64,000 nucleotides of DNA from Tabrizicola flagellatus (GTDB taxonomy: Bacteria; Pseudomonadota; Alphaproteobacteria; Rhodobacterales; Rhodobacteraceae). The translations under genes were made by a program, and so were the position numbers. The notes under the pieces are model-generated. The model was not told where the DNA came from. It did no database searches and saw nothing but the letters and a program-made list of their open reading frames with translations. The first letter of the stretch is position 1. The number at the start of each line of letters is the position of its first letter. The stretch lies in the NCBI RefSeq assembly GCF_008271465.1, contig NZ_VMDU01000006.1:107068-171067 (forward strand). Direction: 5' to 3'. This document shows positions 1-7,327 of this stretch, piece after piece.

Positions 1-246
1 CTCGACCCCCGCTGCCCGCAGCGCCCGCACCTGATCCCGCATCAGCGCGATCAGCGGCGAGATGACGACCGTCACCCCTTCGCGACAGAGCGCGGGCAAC
101 TGATAGCACAGCGACTTGCCCCCGCCCGTGGGCATGATGGCCAGCGTATTCCGGCCCTGCAGGACGGACTGCACGATCTCGGCCTGGCCCGGCCGGAACC
201 CGGGAAATCCGAAGACGGAATGAAGAAGCCGGGCCGCGTGGTCCAA
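1..246 (-). CDS. recQ: RecQ-type ATP-dependent DNA helicase (N-terminal part, cut by window edge)
   Basis: The minus-strand reading gives the amino end of a superfamily 2 helicase: a Q-motif-like stretch (GFPGFRPGQ), then Walker A with MPTGGGKSLCYQLPA at about residues 37-51, then the motif Ia core VISPLIALMRDQV. This order is diagnostic of RecQ, a 3'-5' helicase of recombination and replication-fork repair. The carboxyl part lies beyond position 1. An in-frame TGA lies at 252-250 and the first usable start after it is TTG at 246-244, so translation probably begins with TTG. It follows yggT on the same strand after 14 bases. Confidence 0.9.
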   Translation of the reverse strand, partial: MDHAARLLHSVFGFPGFRPGQAEIVQSVLQGRNTLAIMPTGGGKSLCYQLPALCREGVTVVISPLIALMRDQVRALRAAGVE

Positions 247-260
247 GGGTCAGGTCGGTG

Positions 261-548
261 TCAGAGAAAGACCGCCACATTGTTGCGCAGGATGATCTCC
301 AGCGCGTAAATCCCGATCAGCACCACCAGCGGCGACAGGTCGATCCCCCCCATGGCCGGCAAGAGCCGGCGGATGGGGCCGTAGAGCGGTTCGAGCAGGC
401 GATTCAACCCGTGCCAGACCTGCGCCACCAGCGGCTGGCGGATGTTCAGCACCTGGAAATTGATCAGCCAACTCATCACGAAATGCGCCAGGATCAGGAA
501 CTTGGCGATGCCGAGGATCAACATCAGGATTTCATAAAGCGAGGTCAT
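261..548 (-). CDS. YggT family integral membrane protein
   Basis: This 95-residue protein has two hydrophobic segments (about residues 5-30 and 70-90) separated by the conserved amphipathic part with LNIRQPLVAQ and LLEPLYGPIRRLLP, the hallmark of the YggT family. Family members are small inner-membrane proteins often placed in a conserved bacterial neighbourhood; a role in osmotic or cell-envelope homeostasis has been suggested, but no biochemical activity is firmly established. The ATG at 548 gives the usual family length; longer upstream extensions do not resemble the family. recQ follows closely and may be cotranscribed. Confidence 0.88.
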   Translation of the reverse strand: MTSLYEILMLILGIAKFLILAHFVMSWLINFQVLNIRQPLVAQVWHGLNRLLEPLYGPIRRLLPAMGGIDLSPLVVLIGIYALEIILRNNVAVFL

Positions 549-674
549 CGGGCACTCCGTCCGGTCTGCGCCAGAGGTAGCCGCCGGGGCGGCGAAGGGC
601 AATGCCTTCCGCAGCGTTCCGCTTGACGCAGGCGCGCGGCCGGGCAAGTCAGGGCGCCCAACCGGAGTGTGCCG

Positions 675-1226
675 ATGTATCCCTTCCTGCGCATGTTCAA
701 GGAACTGGCCCGCGCCCGCCGCATGCCGGCGCTTGGGCTGTTCGACACCCATGTCAGCCATCACCTCTGCTGGCCCTGGGATCTGGACCCGTGGTTCGAG
801 TTGAACAACGGCCGCACGCTGACGCTCTACGACCTGGGCCGCCTGCCGCTGGGTGCACGAACCGGCCTGCACCGGGTCCTGAAGGCGAAGGGCTGGGGGA
901 TGACGGTGGCCGGCTCTTCGGTGCGCTACCGGCGGAGGGTGACGATGTTCTCGCGGCTTACGACCTACAGCCGCTGCCTCGGCTGGGACGACCGCTTCCT
1001 CTACACCGAACAGTCGATGTGGCAGGGCGACGACTGCGCCTCGCAGGTGCTGATCCGCTCGGCCGTGGTGGGCAGAACGAACGGCACGCGGACCGGGATC
1101 GTGCCTCCGGCAGAGCTGGCCGTGGCGCTGGGGGCCGCGCCGGACAGCCCGCCCCTGCCCGCCTGGGTCGAAGCCTGGATCGCCGCCGAAGCCACCCGTC
1201 CCTGGCCGCCCGAACGGCTGGGCTAG
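675..1226 (+). CDS. Thioesterase-like hotdog-fold protein (THEM6 / acyl-ACP thioesterase-like)
   Basis: The 183-residue product contains the hotdog signature of the THEM6/4-hydroxybenzoyl-CoA thioesterase group: WPWDLDPWFELNNGR (about residues 33-47) followed by YDLGR, which corresponds to the D-x-D-x-N-H-N-N-G-R-Y motif. Such enzymes hydrolyse acyl-CoA thioesters, but the substrate cannot be read from the sequence. The canonical His after the Asp is replaced by Phe/Glu residues, as in THEM6-like members. The ATG at 675 lies 7 bases after a GGAG; a GTG two codons upstream is less well placed. The gene stands between yggT, which is divergent, and the MFS gene. Confidence 0.7.
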   Translation: MYPFLRMFKELARARRMPALGLFDTHVSHHLCWPWDLDPWFELNNGRTLTLYDLGRLPLGARTGLHRVLKAKGWGMTVAGSSVRYRRRVTMFSRLTTYSRCLGWDDRFLYTEQSMWQGDDCASQVLIRSAVVGRTNGTRTGIVPPAELAVALGAAPDSPPLPAWVEAWIAAEATRPWPPERLG

Positions 1227-1293
1227 GCTCCTCGCTTGCCTGCGGCGCGCTCCTCGCCGCGATGAGCAAGCGGCAGCGCCGCGAAGAGCCTTC
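1226..1293. repeat. Imperfect inverted repeat downstream of the thioesterase gene
   Basis: A GC-rich inverted repeat begins in the thioesterase stop codon region: the left side starts GGCTCCTCGC and the right side ends GCGAAGAGCC. Outer arms and an inner segment both show the CTCxTCGC frame also seen in elements near 47281, 51312 and 55197. It could serve as a transcription terminator, although no clear T-run follows. Confidence 0.5.
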
Positions 1294-1347
1294 GCTTGCG
1301 CCGCGACCCGTTTCCGGGTTCACTTCCGAAAAAGGCAGGGGGCAGGC

Positions 1348-2718
1348 ATGGCGACCGAACGGCAGCGCATCTGGGGCTGGTACTTCTTCGACTGGGCCAG
1401 CCAGCCCTACAACACGCTGCTCCTGACCTTCATCTTCGGCCCCTATTTCGCCGAGATCGCCCGTGGCTACTACATGGGCGCGGGGCTTGACGAAGAGGCC
1501 GCCAAGGCCGCAGCCCAGGCCTACTGGGGCTGGGGCCTGGCCATCGCCTCTTTCGCCATCGCGGTGCTGGCCCCGATCCTCGGTGCCATCGCCGACGGCA
1601 CCGGGCGCCGGCTGGTCTGGGTCTGGGCCTTCTCGGCCTTCTACGTCGTGGGTTCCGCCGGGCTCTGGTGGGTCGCGCCGGGCGGGGGCGAGGCGATGCT
1701 GTTCTGGGCGGTCTGCCTGTTCGGCATCGGCTTCATCGGGATGGAATTCGCGACGATCTTCACGAATGCGCTGATGCCCTCGCTGACCCAGGCCGACGAT
1801 CTGGGCGCGATCTCGGGCTCGGGCTTCGCCTTCGGCTATCTGGGCGGGCTCCTCGCGCTGATCGTGATGTTGCTGTTCTTCGCCGAAGGGGCAGACAGCG
1901 GGCAGACCCTCCTCGGCACGCCGCCCCTCTTCGGCCTCGACCCCGAGGCGCGCGAAGGCACGCGCTTCGTCGGGCCGTTCACCGCGCTCTGGTACGTCTT
2001 GTTCATGATCCCCTTCTTCCTCTGGGTGAAGGAACCGCACACCGACCGCCGCCCGCTGCACCTCGGCCGCGCCTTCGCCAGCCTGAAGGAGCTGATCCTC
2101 AGCCTGCGCTACAGGCGCAGCCTGTCGGCCTACCTGGCCTCGTCGCTGTTCTACCGCGACGCGCTGAACGCGCTTTACGGGTTCGGCGGGGTCTATGCCT
2201 CGGGTGTCCTTGGCTGGTCGATCATCCAGATCGGGATCTTCGGCATCGTCGGCGCCGTCACCGCAATGATCGCCGCCTGGATCGGCGGGCGGGCCGACCG
2301 CGCCTATGGGCCAAAGCCGGTGATCATCGTGTCGATCCTCGTGCTGATCTTCGTCTGCCTGATCATCGTCGGCATGACGCGCGAAAGCCTCTGGGGCCTC
2401 GCGCTCGACCCCGCCTCGTCGATGTCGGACCGCATCTTCTTTGCCTGCGGGGCGCTGATCGGGGCGGCCGGCGGGTCGCTTCAGGCCGCCAGCCGCACGA
2501 TGATGGCGCGCCACACCACGCCCGACCGCGCGACCGAGGCCTTCGGCCTGTTCGCCCTGTCCGGCAAGGTCGCCAGCTTCATGGCGCCCACCCTGATCGC
2601 GCTGGCCACGACGATCAGCGGATCGCAGCGGATCGGCATCGCGCCGCTGATCCTGTTGTTCCTGATTGGCCTGGTTCTGCTAAGCTTCGTCAAACCGAAA
2701 GGCGAGATGCCCGCATGA
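1348..2718 (+). CDS. MFS transporter, UMF1 / Atg22-like family
   Basis: A 456-residue polytopic membrane protein with about 11-12 hydrophobic segments. The amino end, WGWYFFDWASQPYNTLLLTF, is the characteristic opening of the UMF1 ('unknown major facilitator') family related to fungal vacuolar amino-acid effluxer Atg22. A loop motif IADGTGRRLVWV corresponds to the MFS loop 2-3 signature. The transported substrate is unknown; amino-acid or peptide-fragment export is only a guess from Atg22. The stop codon overlaps the ATG of mepA (ATGA at 2715-2718), so the two are probably translationally coupled. That pairing raises the possibility of a link to cell-wall peptides. Confidence 0.85.
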   Translation: MATERQRIWGWYFFDWASQPYNTLLLTFIFGPYFAEIARGYYMGAGLDEEAAKAAAQAYWGWGLAIASFAIAVLAPILGAIADGTGRRLVWVWAFSAFYVVGSAGLWWVAPGGGEAMLFWAVCLFGIGFIGMEFATIFTNALMPSLTQADDLGAISGSGFAFGYLGGLLALIVMLLFFAEGADSGQTLLGTPPLFGLDPEAREGTRFVGPFTALWYVLFMIPFFLWVKEPHTDRRPLHLGRAFASLKELILSLRYRRSLSAYLASSLFYRDALNALYGFGGVYASGVLGWSIIQIGIFGIVGAVTAMIAAWIGGRADRAYGPKPVIIVSILVLIFVCLIIVGMTRESLWGLALDPASSMSDRIFFACGALIGAAGGSLQAASRTMMARHTTPDRATEAFGLFALSGKVASFMAPTLIALATTISGSQRIGIAPLILLFLIGLVLLSFVKPKGEMPA

Positions 2719-3611
2719 CCCTGATCCGCATTGCCCTGCTGGCCTGTCTCCTCGGAACCCCTGCCCAGGCCGAGAAGCTTGCCAACAAACTGTTCGGCGC
2801 CAAGGCGTCACCTTCTCGGCAAGAGCCGATGCCGATCGGCTCCTACGCCCGCGGCTGCGGGGCGGGGCTGGTGCAGTTGCCGGAAACCGGGCCGACCTGG
2901 CAGGCGATGCGGCTGTCACGCAACCGGAACTGGGGCCAGCCCGAGATGATCCGGTTCCTGATGGACCTGTCGCAGACCGCGCGCGACATCGGGTTTGGCC
3001 AGGGCCTCTACATCGGCGACATCAGCCAGCCGCGCGGCGGACCGATGACCTCGGGCCATGCCAGCCACCAGATCGGGCTGGACGCCGACATCTGGATGCT
3101 GCCGCCGCAGAGCCTGTCGCTCAGCGTCGCCGCGCGCGAGGAGATCAGCTCGATCCCCGTGCGCTCGGCCGACCAGCGGTCGGTGACCGAGAACTGGACG
3201 AAGGTGCACCACCGCCTGCTGAAGGAAGCCGCGAGCGACCCGCGCGTGGACCGGATCTTCGTCGCCGCCGCGGTGAAGATCGAGATGTGCAAGACCGCGA
3301 AGAGATCCGACAGGAAATGGCTCCAGAAGATCAGGCCCGTAGCCGGGCATGACACGCATTTCCATGTCCGGCTGAAATGCCCTGCCGGCGCACGGCTCTG
3401 CGAGACGCAGAAGCCCACGGTCGAAGAGTTGTCCAAGGGCGGCGACGGCTGCGACGAGACGCTGATGTGGTGGGTGACGGACTACCTCAACCCGCCCAAG
3501 CCGGGTGCAAAGAAGCCCAAGGATGACGACGCGCCGAAGAAGAAGGGCCCGCGCGAGTTCACCATGGCCGACCTGCCGAAGCAGTGCCAGGCGGTGCTGG
3601 CCTCGGACTGA
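2715..3611 (+). CDS. mepA: Penicillin-insensitive murein endopeptidase
   Basis: The 298-residue protein starts with a Sec signal peptide (residues 1-18, ending AQA) and carries the LAS-peptidase zinc motifs of MepA: SGHASHQIGLDADIW around residues 115-130 and HDTHFHVRL around residue 212-220. MepA cleaves the D-Ala-meso-DAP cross-link of murein in the periplasm and is insensitive to penicillin. The Lys/Pro-rich stretch near residues 258-280 (KPGAKKPKDDDAPKKKG) is an added low-complexity segment before the end. Several Cys residues are present, as usual for the family. The start overlaps the stop of the upstream MFS gene. Confidence 0.92.
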   Translation: MTLIRIALLACLLGTPAQAEKLANKLFGAKASPSRQEPMPIGSYARGCGAGLVQLPETGPTWQAMRLSRNRNWGQPEMIRFLMDLSQTARDIGFGQGLYIGDISQPRGGPMTSGHASHQIGLDADIWMLPPQSLSLSVAAREEISSIPVRSADQRSVTENWTKVHHRLLKEAASDPRVDRIFVAAAVKIEMCKTAKRSDRKWLQKIRPVAGHDTHFHVRLKCPAGARLCETQKPTVEELSKGGDGCDETLMWWVTDYLNPPKPGAKKPKDDDAPKKKGPREFTMADLPKQCQAVLASD

Positions 3612-3698
3612 GGTTGACTGCGGCCTGTGCCGGGTATAGGTCGCACTCGCTCCGCCCTGGGGCCAAGTCTCCGCGACCTTGCCAAAACGGACCACAGC

Positions 3699-4319
3699 AT
3701 GCGCATCCTGATCCCCGGCGTTCTCGCCATGGCGGCGATCGTCGTCGCCTCGAACATCCTCGTCCAGTTCCCGCTGGGCGCCTTCCTGACCTGGGGGGCG
3801 CTGAGCTACCCCTTCGCCTTCCTCGTCACCGACCTGACCAACCGCCTGCAGGGCCCCGCCGCCGCGCGCCGCGTGGTGCTGGCGGGATTCGCGGCGGGCA
3901 TCCTCTGTTCCTTCGTCGGGACGCAGATTACGGGCGAATTCGGCCCGCTCGTCACCCTGCGCATCGCGCTGGGGTCGGGCCTTGCCTTCCTCTGCGCCCA
4001 GCTTCTGGACGTGGCCGTGTTCGACCGGCTGCGGCAGGGGTCGTGGTGGAGGGCGCCGCTGGTCTCCACTCTCCTGTCCTCGACGCTGGACACCGCGCTG
4101 TTCTTCACCATCGCCTTCTCGGCCGCGCTGACCTTCCTCGAACCGGGCAACGATGTCTCCTGGGCGACCGGGCCCGCGCCGCTTCTGGGCCTTGGACCCG
4201 AGGCCCCGTTCTGGGTTTCGCTGGCCGTTGGTGACTGGCTGGTGAAACTTCTGCTCGCCCTGGTGGCATTGTTGCCATTTCGATTGGCGGTCGCGAAACT
4301 GGGCGCAAAGGTTGCGTGA
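3699..4319 (+). CDS. VUT family (YhhQ-like) queuosine precursor transporter
   Basis: A 206-residue membrane protein with about six hydrophobic segments. The conserved motif SYPFAFLVTDLTNR (about residues 32-45) is the signature of the vitamin-uptake-like VUT/COG1738 family; the E. coli member YhhQ imports queuosine precursors such as preQ0/preQ1. The ATG at 3699 gives standard family length; a longer upstream extension of 24 codons lacks the family sequence. I looked for a preQ1 riboswitch between 3612 and 3698 and saw none. The exact substrate remains inferred from the family. Confidence 0.82.
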   Translation: MRILIPGVLAMAAIVVASNILVQFPLGAFLTWGALSYPFAFLVTDLTNRLQGPAAARRVVLAGFAAGILCSFVGTQITGEFGPLVTLRIALGSGLAFLCAQLLDVAVFDRLRQGSWWRAPLVSTLLSSTLDTALFFTIAFSAALTFLEPGNDVSWATGPAPLLGLGPEAPFWVSLAVGDWLVKLLLALVALLPFRLAVAKLGAKVA

Positions 4320-4374
4320 TTTCTTTTGACAAACACAAAATCTGTGGCACGCTCCCCCTATCGGCAACTTTTCG

Positions 4375-4390
4375 AAAGGAGGTGATCCAG
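4375..4390 (+). promoter_or_regulatory. Extreme Shine-Dalgarno: 16-nt complement of the 16S rRNA 3' end
   Basis: AAAGGAGGTGATCCAG is the exact reverse complement of the conserved 16S rRNA 3' terminus (CTGGATCACCTCCTTT). Ordinary Shine-Dalgarno sites use 4-8 of these bases. The last G is already the first base of the GTG codon of the 18-codon leader ORF, so pairing runs into the start codon. This may hold or titrate 30S subunits instead of supporting normal initiation. Confidence 0.8.
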
Positions 4391-4446
4391 TGTCTAGAGT
4401 GATATTGGAGAGAGGTGTCGGGACAGTCGGGAGGGGAATTTTCTAA
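4390..4446 (+). CDS. Putative 18-residue leader peptide
   Basis: GTG at 4390 opens an ORF of 18 codons (MSRVILERGVGTVGRGIF) ending in TAA at 4444-4446. It lies directly behind the 16-nt anti-Shine-Dalgarno complement and 70 bases before a strong terminator, so it sits where an attenuation or antitermination leader peptide would. The peptide is rich in Gly, Val and Arg with no run of a single codon that would suggest classic amino-acid attenuation. I do not recognise a family. Two further purine-rich, SD-like stretches (GGAGAGAGG, GGGAGGGG) occur inside the ORF. Whether it is translated, or the RNA alone matters, is unknown. Confidence 0.45.
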   Translation: MSRVILERGVGTVGRGIF

Positions 4447-4516
4447 GGGCAGCCCCTGGAAAATGGACCACCGATTGGATTTGGATGCCTAACTGGCCCA
4501 TCTCCTTGGATCTCGG

Positions 4517-4553
4517 AAAGGGTTGCCTGAGCAGGGCAACCCTTTCTCTATTT
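4517..4553 (+). terminator. Strong intrinsic terminator in the amide-operon leader
   Basis: A perfect 11-bp stem (AAAGGGTTGCC at 4517-4527 and GGCAACCCTTT at 4535-4545) with the 7-nt loop TGAGCAG is followed by CTCTATTT. It lies within the leader, upstream of amiC, so it would stop transcription of the operon unless overridden. It could equally be the end of a short independent RNA starting near 4350. Confidence 0.85.
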
Positions 4554-4728
4554 CGCCGCGGGGCAACAGGCCCCCGCCGGCGTGCCGACAGGCCGGGATT
4601 GCCCGTTCCTTGATCACTTCGCCCCGGCAATCCGGGATCGGTGCAAGAAAATCCACATGGACCCTTGACCAAAGCTTCGTCGCGCATATCGTCGGTCAGG
4701 AAAATCGCAGACATGTGATGTGGCACTC

Positions 4729-4773
4729 GGGCCTTGGACGCAGACGGTAATCCGTCTGCGACAGGGCCTTTTG
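4729..4773 (+). terminator. Second hairpin with T-run immediately before amiC
   Basis: A perfect 9-bp stem, CGCAGACGG at 4739-4747 and CCGTCTGCG at 4752-4760, closes a TAAT loop. It is flanked by GGGCC on both sides and followed by TTTT at 4769-4772. It ends 17 bases before the amiC start, so it is either a second conditional terminator or a structure hiding the ribosome site. Confidence 0.6.
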
Positions 4774-4789
4774 ACGTTTGGGGAATGTC

Positions 4790-5869
4790 TTGAAACGGCA
4801 GATCAAGCTGGGGCTCCTCCTGTCGCGCTCGGGCAGCTATTCGCTGATCTCCGAAGCCTGCCGCTCCGGCGCGCTGGCCGCCATCGCCCGGGTCAACGGT
4901 GACCCTGCCCTCGACCTGTGCTTTCAGCCGGTAGAGCGCGACCCCGGCGGCAACATCGACGCCTACGCACCGCTCTGCGAGGAGATCCTGCGCGACAGCG
5001 GGGCGCGGCATGTGCTGGGCTGCATCACCTCGTGGAGCCGGAAGGAAGTGATCCCGACCGTGGAAAAATACGGCGGGACGCTCTGGTATGCGGTCCCCTA
5101 CGAGGGGTTCGAGGCCTCGGACCATGTGGTCTATACCCATGCCTGTCCGAACCAGCACCTTCTGCCGCTGCTCGACTGGGTGATGCCGGCGCATGGGCGG
5201 CGGGCCTATCTGGTGGGCTCGAACTACATCTGGGGCTGGGAGATGAACCGCCTCGCCCGGGAACGCATCACCGCTGCCGGCGGCGAGGTCGTGGGGGAAC
5301 GTTACCTGCCGATCGGCTCGCCCGAGGTGGGGCGGATGATCGAGGAGCTGCGCTTTGCCCGGCCGGATTTCATCCTGAACTCGCTGATCGGCCCGTCGTC
5401 CTATGAATTCATGGCCGCCTACCGGGCGCTTGGCCTTGAGGACGCGGCCTTCCGGCCCGACCGCTGCCCGGTCCTGTCCTGCAACGTGACCGAATGCGAA
5501 CTGCCGGCGCTCGGCCAGGCGGCCGAAGGGCTGGTGGCGGCCGGTCCCTATTTCCGGGGCGTCGCGGGTTGGCCGGGCGCGGGCAGCTTCGGGTCCTCGC
5601 ACGAGGCGGCGGCCTTCTCTGCCGTCATGGAACTGGCGCGGCTTCTGGCGGGGCGCGAAGGGGCCGAGAACTGGCCGCTGTCGCAGCTTCTGGCCGACCG
5701 CGCGGGGATCGTCGATCCCGAGACGCATCACACGGTCCTGCCGGTCATCATCGCGCGGGTCGAGGGCGGGGCGTTCCGGCCCATCAAGCGCTGGGAGGCG
5801 GTGGCGGGCGACCCCTACCTGACGCGCAGCCGCCAGACCCTGGCTCCGGCCCTGCGGGTGGTGTCATGA
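4790..5869 (+). CDS. amiC: AmiC-like amide-binding sensor / negative regulator
   Basis: The 359-residue protein aligns by eye with Pseudomonas AmiC, a type I periplasmic-binding fold that stays in the cytoplasm. Shared landmarks include QLGLLLS-like opening, RDPGGNIDAYAPLCEEI, VLGC, VPYEGFE, PNQH and LVGSNYIWGWE. No signal peptide is present, consistent with a cytosolic sensor. In the known system AmiC binds short aliphatic amides and, in their absence, sequesters AmiR. Start is most likely TTG at 4790, with GGGG six bases upstream; another TTG at 4778 is possible. Its stop overlaps the amiR ATG (ATGA), matching the need for balanced amounts. Confidence 0.85.
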   Translation: MKRQIKLGLLLSRSGSYSLISEACRSGALAAIARVNGDPALDLCFQPVERDPGGNIDAYAPLCEEILRDSGARHVLGCITSWSRKEVIPTVEKYGGTLWYAVPYEGFEASDHVVYTHACPNQHLLPLLDWVMPAHGRRAYLVGSNYIWGWEMNRLARERITAAGGEVVGERYLPIGSPEVGRMIEELRFARPDFILNSLIGPSSYEFMAAYRALGLEDAAFRPDRCPVLSCNVTECELPALGQAAEGLVAAGPYFRGVAGWPGAGSFGSSHEAAAFSAVMELARLLAGREGAENWPLSQLLADRAGIVDPETHHTVLPVIIARVEGGAFRPIKRWEAVAGDPYLTRSRQTLAPALRVVS

Positions 5870-6468
5870 AGCGCCGCCCGATCCGTATCCCGAACCTCGG
5901 CGGCGCGCAGGCGATCATCCTGCACCGCCCCCATGCCACCGTGCAGGCGTTGACGCGGCAGCTGACGGCGATCGGGTTGCAGGTCACGCAGTCCTGGCCG
6001 GACCTCGGTCCCGAGGCGATGGCGGCCGACTACATCTTCTTCGACGCCGACATGGGCCATGACGGCATGTTCCCCTGGGAGCCGGGCCAGCCGCCGATCC
6101 CGATGATCGCGCTGATCGGCTCCGAGGCGCCGGGCCGGATCGAGTGGTCGCTGAAGGCGGGCGCGCACGCCCAGCTTCTGAAGCCCGTGGGCGACAGCGG
6201 GGCGTACTCGGCGCTTCTGATCGCGCGCGACACCTTCGATGCGCAAAAGGCCCTGTCGGCCGAGATCGCCGATCTGCGGCGGCGGCTGGAGGACCGGCAG
6301 ACGGTGGTCCGCGCGGTGACGCTCCTGGCCGCGCGGGGCAAGTCCGACGCCGAGGCCTATGCGCAACTCCGCCGGATGGCGATGGCCTGGCGGATCAGCT
6401 TCGAGGACGCGGCCGCGCGGATCGTCGCGGCGCAAGGGGGGGCGGATGACCGATCTGAGCGCGGCTGA
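5866..6468 (+). CDS. amiR: AmiR-like ANTAR-domain transcription antiterminator
   Basis: The 200-residue protein has an amino-terminal pseudo-receiver domain (residues about 15-120, with VxxxSWP and YIFFDADMG), a helical linker, and a carboxyl ANTAR domain at about 140-190 with AVTLLAARGKSDAEAYAQLRR. ANTAR proteins bind paired RNA hairpins and prevent intrinsic termination. A canonical phosphoacceptor aspartate is not evident, as in AmiR, whose activity is set by complex formation with AmiC and not by phosphorylation. The gene overlaps amiC by four bases and the permease gene by 23 bases. The likely targets are the terminators at 4517 and 4739. Confidence 0.85.
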   Translation: MKRRPIRIPNLGGAQAIILHRPHATVQALTRQLTAIGLQVTQSWPDLGPEAMAADYIFFDADMGHDGMFPWEPGQPPIPMIALIGSEAPGRIEWSLKAGAHAQLLKPVGDSGAYSALLIARDTFDAQKALSAEIADLRRRLEDRQTVVRAVTLLAARGKSDAEAYAQLRRMAMAWRISFEDAAARIVAAQGGADDRSERG

Positions 6469-7327
6469 AGCGGTTCCCCAGGGTGCCCTTGCCCGGCTGA
6501 TGCGGCGCAAGCTGGCGCTTCTGGGTCTGGTCATCATCGTCGTCGTGGTCGCGGGCGCGGTCCTTGCGCCCTGGATCGCGCCCTTCGACCCCAACGACCA
6601 GATGTTCGACGGCCTGACGCTGGAAGGCGCACCGATGCCGCCGGACGGAAAGTTCTGGATGGGCACCGACCTTCTGGGCCGCGACCTGTTCAGCCGGCTT
6701 CTCTACGGCGCGCAGACCTCGCTGGTGATCGGCGTGGTGGCCAATGGCCTCGCGCTGGTGATCGGCACGCTGGTCGGGATCACGGCGGGCTTCTTCCGGG
6801 GCTGGATCGGCGGCATCCTCATGCGCTTCACCGACCTGATGATGGCCTTCCCGGCGCTGCTTCTTGCCATCTGCCTGGCCGCGATCTTCCAGCCCTCGCT
6901 CTGGATCGTCGCCATGGTCATCGCGCTGGTGAACTGGGTGCAGACCGCGCGGGTGATCTATACCGAGACCTCGTCGCTTGCGACGCGCGACTTCATCGCG
7001 GCCGAGCGGACGCTGGGGGCCTCCACCTCCCGCATCCTCTTCCGCCACATCCTGCCGCACCTTCTGCCCACGATCATCGTCTGGGGCACGCTGGGGATCT
7101 CGACCACCGTCCTGCTGGAGGCGACACTGTCCTTCCTCGGCATCGGCGTGCAGCCGCCCACGCCCAGCTGGGGCAACATCATCTTCGAGAACCAGACCTA
7201 TTTCCAGACCGCGCCCTGGCTGGTCTTCATCCCCGGCGCCGCGATCATCCTGCTGGCGCTGGCCTTCAACCTGGTCGGCGACGCGCTGCGCGACGTGCTG
7301 GACCCCACGCAACGGGGGCGCGACTGA
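6446..7327 (+). CDS. ABC transporter permease, DppC-type
   Basis: A 293-residue inner-membrane permease with six predicted segments. The amino-terminal OppC/DppC_N region (residues 15-60) includes APFDPNDQMF, and the motif LGTDLLGRDLFSRLLYGAQTSL-type segment (about 72-92) and the EAA loop EAERTLGAS...HILPH are typical of peptide/nickel-type permeases. With the next gene it should form the transmembrane heterodimer of an importer for a small amide or peptide. The ATG at 6446 lies inside the end of amiR, after a GGGGGGG run, showing tight operon packing. The substrate is inferred from amiC/amiR and the amidase gene. Confidence 0.9.
   Translation: MTDLSAAEAVPQGALARLMRRKLALLGLVIIVVVVAGAVLAPWIAPFDPNDQMFDGLTLEGAPMPPDGKFWMGTDLLGRDLFSRLLYGAQTSLVIGVVANGLALVIGTLVGITAGFFRGWIGGILMRFTDLMMAFPALLLAICLAAIFQPSLWIVAMVIALVNWVQTARVIYTETSSLATRDFIAAERTLGASTSRILFRHILPHLLPTIIVWGTLGISTTVLLEATLSFLGIGVQPPTPSWGNIIFENQTYFQTAPWLVFIPGAAIILLALAFNLVGDALRDVLDPTQRGRD

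Larger units (their letters stand above)
4326..4789 (+). promoter_or_regulatory. Leader region of the amide operon (putative AmiR-controlled antitermination leader)
   Basis: About 460 bases separate the transporter gene from amiC and contain no long gene. In order they hold a TTGACA box at 4326-4331 (possible -35; no convincing -10 follows), a 16-nt ultra-strong Shine-Dalgarno at 4375-4390, an 18-codon ORF at 4390-4446, a strong intrinsic terminator at 4517-4553, and a second hairpin at 4739-4772 just before the amiC start. The stretch 4555-4728 has no clear ORF. Because the downstream genes encode an amide sensor and an ANTAR-domain antiterminator, known in Pseudomonas to act on a leader terminator, this region is the probable target. 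The antiterminator RNA fold itself is inferred, not seen with certainty. Confidence 0.6.

Noticed and set aside
3612..3698. Possible preQ1 riboswitch before the queuosine-precursor transporter
   Set aside because: No A-rich tail or preQ1-I/II stem pattern is visible in the interval.
3584..4234. Long plus-strand ORF overlapping the VUT transporter gene
   Set aside because: It is Arg/Pro/Gly-rich, out of frame with the transporter and has no family signature; it is a shadow of a GC-rich gene.
4346..4360. TGGCACG as a sigma-54 promoter in the amide leader
   Set aside because: No TTGC at the proper distance; the following bases are CTCCCCC.
2916..4367. 483-codon minus-strand ORF opposite mepA and the VUT gene
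   Set aside because: Composition is rich in Gln, Arg and His as expected for an antisense shadow; the plus-strand genes are clear.
4716..4740. TGGCAC as a sigma-54 -24 element near amiC
   Set aside because: The required GC of the -12 element is not at the right spacing (CCTT is found there).
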